DNA of 24,956 nucleotides, taken from assembly GCA_934294965.1 (NCBI GenBank), contig CAKRAM010000101.1, forward strand, positions 1 through 24,956, written 5' to 3'. Shown here piece by piece: positions 16,039 to 22,470 of this stretch. Source of the stretch: an uncultured Clostridia bacterium. Its GTDB lineage: Bacteria > Bacillota > Clostridia > Christensenellales > CAG-314. The translations under genes were made by a program, and so were the position numbers. Under the pieces are notes generated by a model that saw nothing but the letters and a program-made list of their open reading frames with translations, ran no database searches and was not told where the DNA came from. The first letter of the stretch is position 1, and the number at the start of each line of letters is the position of its first letter.

Positions 16039-17532
16039 ATGAACAACGTTAAACGCGGCTATCGTTTTGCGATTGCGCTACTGGTGCTTGCACTTGTAAT
16101 AACAGCGGCTCTACCGTTTGTTTTGCCAAGCAGCACGCCGGATGCGGCGTACGCCAACAGTTACACTTCGTCCTACACAGGCACTTACTACGACGGCATC
16201 GATCCCACACTCACGGGTTCGGCAATGCGCAGTCAGTTGGAGAAGTTGATAACATCCACACACAAAAAACTAACAAGCTATGACGAACTTAAATCGATTT
16301 ACGGGCAAACGGACATCGATCCGTCCACCGGCAAATTGGTGTTGTTCTACACGGGTACGCAGGTCAGTTCGTACAGCAGTTACGGAGCAAACCGCGAACA
16401 CGTTTGGCCCAAAGACGCAGGCAAAGCTTTCCCCGCTAGCAGTCAGGCAGGTAGCGACGCCCATCACCTTCGCCCGTGCGACCAACAACTCAACAGCACT
16501 CGCGGCAGCTTGAGTTTCGGCGAAACCACTGCAAAAGTTGCCAAGCAGGGCGGAAGCACAACATACGGCAACTTGTGCTACACGGGCGGCGGGTTTTTCT
16601 ACCCCGGCAAAGGTTTCAGAGGCGCAACTGCGCGCATACTTATGTATGTTCAAACCCGTTGGGGAACGCAATTCAGTTTGAAATTTGTGGACGGCGCAGG
16701 CAAATGCAAAACCATAGGCGATTTTGATACTCTGTACAAGTGGCACTTGGAAGAACCCCCTTCGGAATTGGAAATTTACCGTAACGAACAAGTTGCAAAA
16801 ATTCAAGGTAACCGCAACCCGTTCATCGATCACCCGGAATATGCCTATCAAATTTACAGTGTAAACAGTTTGGACTACTATTCTTCCGGCGACGACACGC
16901 AACTTGCAAACTCGGTAAAGAGCCTCACTGCAAATAACGACGTTTACGGCAACCTTAACGAAGTCGATGCCGAATCCATCACGTTGAACGTAAGCACGTT
17001 GTCGCTTTCCGTCGGTCAAACTTATCAAGCGTCGGTGCGCGCATATCCCGCCGGGGCAAGCAACGCCGTCAATTGGAACAGTTCAAACGATTCGGTTGTT
17101 TCCGTTTCTTCCGCAGGCGTTCTTACGGCAAAGGCGCAAGGCACGGCAACCATAACGGCAACAAGCAAAAGCAAGCCTTCGCTTACGGCAACTATGACGG
17201 TAACCGTAACCGAGCAACAACACGGCTCGGATGAAGACAAGGTAACCGCGTTCAAAAACAGCGTGAAAAACATAAGCGCCGGTGGCGCGGAAGCCAAGTT
17301 CGAAGATATCAAACACGCGTTGACGTTGTACGGAGAGTTGACAAACGCGCAAAAAACCGAAGTTCAAACCGAGTACGAGCAACTTAAACTAATCGTAAGC
17401 GAATACAATCAATCGGCAAACGAAGCAAATCAAACAATAACAAACAGCCTTGCGGACGTTGTAACCGGATTTTCGGTTGTGCTGCCCGTTTTGCTCGCGC
17501 TAATCGCGCTGCTAAAAAGCGTAATCAAGTAG
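16039..17532 (+). CDS. Secreted endonuclease I with Ig-like (Big_2) domain and C-terminal membrane anchor
   Basis: 497 residues, expected to act outside the cell on DNA or RNA. Domains: signal peptide (basic start, hydrophobic 11-30, possible cleavage after AAYA near residue 39); endonuclease I fold, about 45-285, with NREHVWPK (Arg119, Glu120, His121 as ββα-metal catalytic core), GSDAHHLRP (His142, His143), Asn152 in QQLNSTRG as probable metal ligand, and the closing signature KWHLEEPPSELE then QGNRNPFIDHPEYAYQIY; a Big_2 domain, about 309-393 (SITLNVSTLSLSVGQTY to TATMTVTVTE); a charged linker that may be helical; and a hydrophobic helix, about 473-494, ending in Lys. AGGAG (16028-16032) is 6 bp before ATG. 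The lipoprotein gene follows after 13 bp. Family members are usually soluble secreted enzymes; the Ig-like module and tether suggest action at the cell surface (inference). Confidence 0.94.
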   Translation: MNNVKRGYRFAIALLVLALVITAALPFVLPSSTPDAAYANSYTSSYTGTYYDGIDPTLTGSAMRSQLEKLITSTHKKLTSYDELKSIYGQTDIDPSTGKLVLFYTGTQVSSYSSYGANREHVWPKDAGKAFPASSQAGSDAHHLRPCDQQLNSTRGSLSFGETTAKVAKQGGSTTYGNLCYTGGGFFYPGKGFRGATARILMYVQTRWGTQFSLKFVDGAGKCKTIGDFDTLYKWHLEEPPSELEIYRNEQVAKIQGNRNPFIDHPEYAYQIYSVNSLDYYSSGDDTQLANSVKSLTANNDVYGNLNEVDAESITLNVSTLSLSVGQTYQASVRAYPAGASNAVNWNSSNDSVVSVSSAGVLTAKAQGTATITATSKSKPSLTATMTVTVTEQQHGSDEDKVTAFKNSVKNISAGGAEAKFEDIKHALTLYGELTNAQKTEVQTEYEQLKLIVSEYNQSANEANQTITNSLADVVTGFSVVLPVLLALIALLKSVIK

Positions 17533-17545
17533 GAGGTATACGACG

Positions 17546-18136
17546 ATGAAAAAAATATTGGTAGCGTTGTTACTTTCGGCAATTTTGCTTTTGGCGTGCG
17601 GATGTGGCGAAGTGGGCTACGAACAACTGCAACAAATGACAAGTCAATCCTATGGCTTTGTGGGCATAGACGGTGCGGTTCGCATCGATAACAAAGACTA
17701 CAAATTTTCGGTCATCGTTAGCACCGACGGCGACATGCAGGAAATCGACTACTCCTACGAGCAACGTGCAACATTTGATGAAGTCGACGGCGAAATTGTC
17801 GTCCCGGATAACTTTATCGTGACGAAAACAGGCAAAATTACCAAAAACGGAGATAAAATCGTCGATCAAAACGGGGAAAGCCTCGACGGCTCTCAAGCGG
17901 CGATTGTCGCATTCGGATTTTTGTTCCAAGAAAGTTTGTTCACCGATGCCACGTTCGGCAGTTCTTCGTTTACGGCAAGCGTAACAAATCCTGCGGCTTT
18001 TGTGGGCAGCAACGACTTTGCCGGAACAGACATGAAAGTGCAAGTAACTTTTGCCGATAACGCATTCAAAACGATGAACTTGCAGTATTCGTTGACCAAT
18101 GCCACGGTAAATGCAACTTATACGTTCGTTAAGTAG
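17546..18136 (+). CDS. Lipoprotein of unknown function, co-transcribed with the nuclease
   Basis: 196 residues. Residues 1-17 form a lipoprotein signal peptide with lipobox LLAC and lipidated Cys18. The rest (GFVGIDGAVRIDNKDYKFSV and onward) is an alternating polar/hydrophobic sequence suggesting beta structure, resembling the small beta-rich lipoproteins with a conserved 'gvDG' start found in Clostridia; I recognise no enzymatic motif. AGGAGGT (17531-17537) is 8 bp before ATG and overlaps the nuclease stop codon, so the two genes form an operon. It could be an inhibitor, partner or anchor for the nuclease, or unrelated. Followed by a terminator. Confidence 0.88.
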   Translation: MKKILVALLLSAILLLACGCGEVGYEQLQQMTSQSYGFVGIDGAVRIDNKDYKFSVIVSTDGDMQEIDYSYEQRATFDEVDGEIVVPDNFIVTKTGKITKNGDKIVDQNGESLDGSQAAIVAFGFLFQESLFTDATFGSSSFTASVTNPAAFVGSNDFAGTDMKVQVTFADNAFKTMNLQYSLTNATVNATYTFVK

Positions 18137-18180
18137 TTATTGTAATTGTTTTTTAACCGAATATATTGCAGGTTAATGCA

Positions 18181-18214
18181 AAACGGAGCAGTCTAAATCG
18201 ACGGCTCCGTTTTT
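18181..18214. terminator. Probable bidirectional terminator
   Basis: AAACGGAGC (18181-18189) pairs with GCTCCGTTT (18204-18212), with an inner GTC/GAC pairing in the loop. The plus strand continues into a run of five T, and the minus strand reads GCTCCGTTTTGC. It ends the nuclease-lipoprotein operon and may also end the minus-strand transcript that begins near 18660. Confidence 0.87.
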
Positions 18215-18340
18215 GTATTTGTTTTGATGTTTTTTAATAGATAACAGAGCGATAGCCGCAAACAAATGATATTGCGTTTTACAAATTTGTAAATCGTTCA
18301 AATGCGGCTGTCGCAGTTGTGTGGTTTGTGTTGCGTTCAA

Positions 18341-18594
18341 CTATTTTACGGCGTTCAACGCATCAATGGCGGTGGCGCGTTTTTCGTCGATGTATTTGTC
18401 GGTCGGATAGTTTTGGCTTGCTCCGGACGGAGTGTTAGCGCCGCCGATACTAAAATTCAGCCTTTTTATAAAGGCAGTTTCTTCGGCGGGCGAGTTTTCG
18501 TTGTCGTTCGGTTTGTCGGGCAATGATGGTTTGCAACTAACCTGCAAAGCATAACTATGAAGGTTAAAATTATCGCCATGATTGTTTTCTTCAT
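18341..18594 (-). pseudogene. Small lipoprotein gene broken by a one-base frameshift in the signal peptide
   Basis: The minus-strand ATG at 18594 has GGAGG five bases upstream and a promoter about 75 bp upstream. Its frame starts as a signal peptide (MKKTIMAIILTFIVML) but then runs into Arg/Thr/Pro-rich nonsense. One frame over, the sequence continues as LQVSCKPSLPDKPNDNENSP and on for about 60 polar residues to a TAG at 18341, ending IDALNAVK. Adding a single T to the TTT run near 18545 would join them as MKK...IVMLLQVSCKPS, an 83-residue lipoprotein with its lipid Cys at the expected place (VSC; Gln at -3 is atypical). So it is either a recent pseudogene, a sequencing or assembly error, or a phase-variable site. 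The mature part has no domain I recognise. Confidence 0.72.
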
Positions 18595-18666
18595 AAAATC
18601 CTCCGCATAACGGCGTTGCAGCCGATAGGGTGTCCGTATGGCAGTCCAAACTGAGTACTTTTTTTC

Positions 18667-18695
18667 AAGATACAACCCCAAAAAGTATTTGTCAA
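18667..18695 (-). promoter_or_regulatory. Promoter of the frameshifted lipoprotein gene
   Basis: On the minus strand: TTGACA (18695 to 18690), 17-bp spacer, TATCTT (18672 to 18667). Predicted start near 18660, about 65 nt before the ATG at 18594. Confidence 0.72.
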
Positions 18696-19020
18696 TACCG
18701 AAAACCGTTTTTACAAAACATACACAAATTTGCGCAAGTCTCGGCATTTTATTCATTTTGTGTAAAATTTGCAATTTTGCGCTAAAAAACTGTAACGCGG
18801 CCAAAGAGCGACGTTTTGCGCGCGTAACTTGTTGCCCAAACGATTGCTGCTTGTCAAGAATGCTTGCTTTTTGCGTTTGCCGTTCGTCTTTTTGCCGAGA
18901 TAACAATCAAAACTGTGGCGATTACGGGGTTTTTACCCGATTTGCCTCCAAACAAACGTGGTGGAGCGACATATTCAAAAATGAACCGACAGTATTTTAT
19001 TTTTTTATTGGGCTACTGTA
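18696..19020. other. Divergent spacer without a recognisable gene
   Basis: AT-rich, between the minus-strand lipoprotein promoter and the plus-strand promoter at 19021. Only short unsupported frames are present. A small GGGT-tttt-ACCC hairpin lies near 18928-18938. Nothing else stands out. Confidence 0.5.
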
Positions 19021-19050
19021 TTGACAATGGATAAAGGCGATAGTTATAAT
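19021..19050 (+). promoter_or_regulatory. Full-consensus promoter (P1) upstream of the sugar-uptake operon
   Basis: TTGACA (19021-19026), 18-bp spacer, TATAAT (19045-19050): both hexamers are perfect consensus. Predicted start near 19057, about 265 nt before the first operon ATG at 19322. Confidence 0.85.
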
Positions 19051-19126
19051 TGCTTATGTTAAGTGATTGTAAAATCGAATAATATCGCAAAAGAAATGTA
19101 AATAAAATGTAAAGTCGTCTTTGGCG

Positions 19127-19178
19127 TCCGCGTCGGCGGATTGTTTGCGGTGGCAAAGGTTGTTTGATTTGCCGCAAA
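19127..19178 (+). promoter_or_regulatory. Structured leader segment
   Basis: Two hairpins within the long leader: TCCGC-gtcg-GCGGA (19127-19140), followed by TTGTTTG, and TTTGCGG (19144-19150) with CCGCAAA (19172-19178). An alternative inner pairing GGCAAA/TTTGCC is possible inside the second. No known riboswitch class was recognised. Confidence 0.5.
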
Positions 19179-19214
19179 TTTGGCAAAAGTCGACAATTTT
19201 CGACGTTTGTTTTG

Positions 19215-19243
19215 TTGGCATATATCGCTTTTAATAGTATATA
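19215..19243 (+). promoter_or_regulatory. Second candidate promoter (P2) of the sugar-uptake operon
   Basis: TTGGCA (19215-19220), 17-bp spacer, TATATA (19238-19243). Transcription would begin near 19250. A perfect hairpin, TGGAGC-cat-GCTCCA (19276-19290), would then lie close to the 5' end of the transcript, upstream of the ribosome binding site. Confidence 0.6.
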
Positions 19244-19321
19244 TATCTCAAAACGATAATCAATTTAGGATATTGTGGAGCCATGCTCCAAAAATATATC
19301 AAACGATTACAGGAGGAAATT

Positions 19322-20617
19322 ATGAAAAAATCGTTCTTGGCAATAATGCTTGCTATCGTGCTTGTTATCAGCCTCGTAGCAGTTGTTGCATGCAAAGAAA
19401 AAGAACCGAAACCCACTCCGCCGACCCCTACGCCGTCGGTAGACGTTCCCACGGAAGAAGGAAAAATCACTTTCTACTTCACTTTGGGTGACGATTCCAT
19501 CACTATCCCCAGTTATGCATCGGTGTACATAACTGGCGCTGCGGTCAGCAACTTTGCTGCCGATTGGGTAACCGGACTTAACGCTTTGGAATTTACCAAC
19601 AAAGCCGGCACTAAACTTTACTACGCTATTTTTGACGCTGCTACAATCGATACCACCAAGGACAAGGCATTGGAGTATCAACTTGTTTTGGGCTACAACA
19701 AGTCCAGCACTCTTCCCGACGATAAGTGCGGTCTTGCTTGGGTTGCCAGCTACAAATCCAACGTTTGCTCAAGCCTCGGCGACCTTAACAACCCCTCTTT
19801 CACCTACAACGCAGGCGATCAAGTTATCAATCTCGGCACACACTCGTTCCTTAACGAAATCAAAGCGCCCGTTCGTATCAACACGACATTGGTAGTAAAA
19901 TTTGCCGAAGCGCTTCCCGCAGGCTACACCGTAGCTATCCCCGGTACGTTCAATGGTTGGAGTACCACCGATTCTTTTGCTACCGTTTCCGCAGACAGAA
20001 AGTCCGCTTCTTTGGCTCTTACCGACGTTTTGGTTGCTAAATGCGAATACACAATCAAGGTATTCCCCGCTTACGAAGAAGGCAAATTCTGGAGCGACGA
20101 AGACAACGTTCCTTACGGAATCCAAGTTGCCGGATACAAAGGCGCAAACCTCTCCGTAGAATTCGGGCTTGCCGATAAAGACGCCGAATGCGTTCTTAAC
20201 GACAGTTTCCCCATAGTCGGTTACGAAATCGTTCTTCCCGCTCCCGATGCAGAAGATCAACATCACGTATATATCTATGCCGAAGTGTACACTCTCAAAA
20301 TCACATTCTCCGCACCCGTTGCAAGAGAATTCGTTTCCATCAAGGGCAGTTTTGACGGTTGGGCAGCATTCCACGATATGACCGCCAATGCGGACAAAAC
20401 GGAATACACGTTCATTACCGACGCCGCTCCCGGCACGTATGAATTTATCGTTTGCGTATGCGACAAAGCAGAAAATTCCGACGGTCAATACGACCTTAAA
20501 ATCGCAGGAACAGGCGAAGTCGGCGCAGCAGCCAACGCAACCGTTACCATCGTAAAAGGCACTACGGAATACGATTTGTTTGCAGCTCCCATCGTTCTTC
20601 CGACCGCAGCAAAATAA
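19322..20617 (+). CDS. Starch/glycan-binding lipoprotein with tandem GSFDGW-type modules
   Basis: 431-residue predicted surface lipoprotein. Signal peptide with lipobox VVAC (Cys24), then a Pro/Thr-rich linker (about 25-46). An N-terminal beta-rich domain (about 48-200) is not firmly recognised. Two E-set/starch-binding-like modules follow: residues about 203-300 with GTFNGW (208-213) and about 325-431 with GSFDGW (342-347), each continuing as 'xxF/M...ad...y.....l..g.YeykV', the pattern of CBM20/48-type and SusE/F-type modules; the aromatic positions suit stacking on glucose rings. AGGAGG (19311-19316) is 5 bp before ATG at 19322; the frame extends to 19283, but that start has no binding site. 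First gene of the operon with the solute-binding protein and permeases, so it probably retains alpha-glucans at the surface (inference). No hydrolase motif is seen. Confidence 0.85.
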   Translation: MKKSFLAIMLAIVLVISLVAVVACKEKEPKPTPPTPTPSVDVPTEEGKITFYFTLGDDSITIPSYASVYITGAAVSNFAADWVTGLNALEFTNKAGTKLYYAIFDAATIDTTKDKALEYQLVLGYNKSSTLPDDKCGLAWVASYKSNVCSSLGDLNNPSFTYNAGDQVINLGTHSFLNEIKAPVRINTTLVVKFAEALPAGYTVAIPGTFNGWSTTDSFATVSADRKSASLALTDVLVAKCEYTIKVFPAYEEGKFWSDEDNVPYGIQVAGYKGANLSVEFGLADKDAECVLNDSFPIVGYEIVLPAPDAEDQHHVYIYAEVYTLKITFSAPVAREFVSIKGSFDGWAAFHDMTANADKTEYTFITDAAPGTYEFIVCVCDKAENSDGQYDLKIAGTGEVGAAANATVTIVKGTTEYDLFAAPIVLPTAAK

Positions 20618-20640
20618 CACGCTATATTTGCGTAACTAAT

Positions 20641-20666
20641 GCCGTGGTGGCGCAAGTCGCCACGGC
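20641..20666 (+). other. Strong intercistronic hairpin
   Basis: GCCGTGGTG pairs with CGCCACGGC (20641-20649 with 20658-20666, one G-T pair); an alternative inner stem is GGCG/CGCC. It is followed by AATTTATA rather than a T run, so it is more likely an mRNA stabiliser, processing site or leaky terminator between the first and second genes than a full stop. Confidence 0.75.
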
Positions 20667-20694
20667 AATTTATACTTAAAAGAAAGGAGCAACC

Positions 20695-22206
20695 ATGAAG
20701 AAAATATTCAGTATTGTTTTGTGTGTAGTTTTGTTGTTCTCCTGCACGGCGGTATTGCTTGCTTGTTCGGGCGGAGAAAAAGTCATCATGTTGTGGGGAC
20801 CGGAAGATCACCGTTCTTTGTACCTAAAATGGGCGGAAGAATTCCGAGCCACTCACGAAGACGCGTTCAAGGGTTATAAGTTCGAGTTTGCCGGCAGCGG
20901 AGACGCAGGCGCAAGCGCGGAAATGGCAAAGGACGTAACCAAAGGCGCAGCCTTGTACTCCTTCCCCAACGACCAAATGGCAGACCTTGCTAACCTCGGC
21001 GCGCTTTCCACATTGACCGCTGCGGACGTGGAATGGATCAAAGAACATAACACCGAAGCATCGGTAAGCGCAACCATAATCGGCGAAAACTACAAAGCAT
21101 ATCCGCTTCAAGCCGACAATGGCTACTACCTGTACTACAACCGCGACGCTTTCAAAAACACATCGGTTTGGGATAGCGCCAAGGACGGCTTAAAGGACGA
21201 CTACACGTTTGCCGATTTGTACAAAGCATTGGACGAACGCGGCATGGGCGACGCCGTATATAAAAACAGCAAAGGCGAAGACATCAAGCTTAACTGGTCC
21301 AACGGTTTGGTTTGTATGCCTATGGCAAGTGCTTGGTATCTTTCCAGTGTATTCTTCTCGGTCGGCGGCGACTACGAAGTGGTGTACAATGCCGAAGGTA
21401 AGCAACAAAGCGCTGCTTGCTGGTTCGGTTACGAAATGCCCGAAGGCGTTACCGCAGTAAAGGATGCGGACTACACGGTAGGTCTTAACGCTATCGAATG
21501 CCTCAAGAACATTTGCTTAAACAAAGACGGCTCGGTTAACAAGCACTATTATTTTGCCAAGGAAGACTACAACGACAAGTACGCAATCTACATTAACACG
21601 GCAAACGAAGACGCGGTAAAAACTCCTTTTGCGGCAATGCTTTGCGGCACTTGGAACGACAAAATGATTCGTAAGTACTGGGGCGAAGAAAACTACGATG
21701 CAACCTACTTGCCCACTCTCGAAGGCTTGGATGGCAACTACGCTGCCAAAAACTTCTGCGGATACAAACACCTGGGCGTAAATCCGATGTGCGAATTTGT
21801 TACCGACAATCCGCAAAACATCGTCATCCTTCACGAAATGGCAAAGTACTTCACAAGCGCAGCCTCTCAAATTGAGCGTTATCAAGCAACCGGCGCAGGC
21901 CCGTCCAACAAAGAAGCGCTTAACAACGAAGAAATTAAAAACGACAAAGCCCTCAAAGCACTCAACAAACAATACGAACGTGTTTGCGTCTATCCGGCAG
22001 GATCCAAAAAAGCCGGTCAAAAAATCGGCAACGGTTTGGGATTCCGCATTCAAGACAGCGGTCCTTCCAACTATTGGACTCCGCTTGCCAACTTCGGCGA
22101 AGCGTTCTGGTTGGAATTTAGCACGCAACAATTTAAGATGTTCCACCAAAACAACCTCAAAAAGACGCTTGCCGAGTTGCAACTTAACATCGAAAACGCA
22201 GCATAG
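20695..22206 (+). CDS. Maltodextrin-type solute-binding lipoprotein of an ABC importer
   Basis: 503 residues. Lipoprotein signal with lipobox LLAC and lipidated Cys24, followed by the first strand of a family 1 solute-binding fold (KVIMLWGPEDHRSLYLKWAE, then EFRATH). 'LYSFPNDQMADLANLGALST' and 'YPLQADNGYYLYYNRDAF' are the usual lobe-hinge signatures of MalE-like proteins; 'AAMLCGTWND' is the second-lobe ligand-loop motif. Longer than E. coli MalE (about 370 mature residues), as is common for Clostridial forms. AAAGGAG precedes ATG at 20695 by a few bases. It captures oligosaccharides outside the cell and delivers them to the MalFG pair coded downstream. Maltodextrin specificity is inferred from the permeases and the binding lipoprotein next door. 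Confidence 0.93.
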   Translation: MKKIFSIVLCVVLLFSCTAVLLACSGGEKVIMLWGPEDHRSLYLKWAEEFRATHEDAFKGYKFEFAGSGDAGASAEMAKDVTKGAALYSFPNDQMADLANLGALSTLTAADVEWIKEHNTEASVSATIIGENYKAYPLQADNGYYLYYNRDAFKNTSVWDSAKDGLKDDYTFADLYKALDERGMGDAVYKNSKGEDIKLNWSNGLVCMPMASAWYLSSVFFSVGGDYEVVYNAEGKQQSAACWFGYEMPEGVTAVKDADYTVGLNAIECLKNICLNKDGSVNKHYYFAKEDYNDKYAIYINTANEDAVKTPFAAMLCGTWNDKMIRKYWGEENYDATYLPTLEGLDGNYAAKNFCGYKHLGVNPMCEFVTDNPQNIVILHEMAKYFTSAASQIERYQATGAGPSNKEALNNEEIKNDKALKALNKQYERVCVYPAGSKKAGQKIGNGLGFRIQDSGPSNYWTPLANFGEAFWLEFSTQQFKMFHQNNLKKTLAELQLNIENAA

Positions 22207-22271
22207 CAGGCAGTCGTTGCGTAGTGCGTCCCGGTGTTTGGGAGTGCGATGCGCAATTTGTATGTAATAAT

Positions 22272-22318
22272 TTTCATTGGCTCGTCCTTCTCCGCGCGGA
22301 GGGGGACGGGCATTGAAA
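22272..22318 (+). other. Very stable hairpin between the binding-protein and malF genes
   Basis: CTCGTCC-tt-CTCC (22281-22293) folds back on GGAG-gg-GGACGGG (22298-22310), with G-T pairs bridging the tt/gg, around a GCGC loop. Outside it TTTCA (22272-22276) can pair with TGAAA (22314-22318). No T run follows. Position and lack of a terminator tail fit a 3' mRNA-stabilising element. Confidence 0.8.
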
Positions 22319-22384
22319 TTTTCGTTTATTCGGCAATCGAATGGACTTGCCAAAATAATCGTCGTTTTTTAACGTAAACAATCA

Positions 22385-22422
22385 GCAACTGCCAATTTTC
22401 AGTGAGTTGCGTGTTTGCAACT
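22385..22422 (+). promoter_or_regulatory. Mutually exclusive hairpins upstream of malF
   Basis: GCAACT (22385-22390), AGTTGC (22405-22410) and GCAACT (22417-22422): the middle segment can pair with either neighbour, giving two competing stems 49 nt upstream of the malF ATG. Confidence 0.45.
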
Positions 22423-22470
22423 ACATTGTAAATGCATTTTCTATGGCGGCATTTGCCGTCGGGAGAGATT

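Noticed and set aside
18466..18906. Minus-strand open frame of 146 codons as one protein
   Set aside because: Only its internal Met (18594) has a ribosome binding site; the upstream part crosses the promoter, and the C-terminal part is the wrong frame after a one-base shift. Treated as part of the frameshifted lipoprotein gene.
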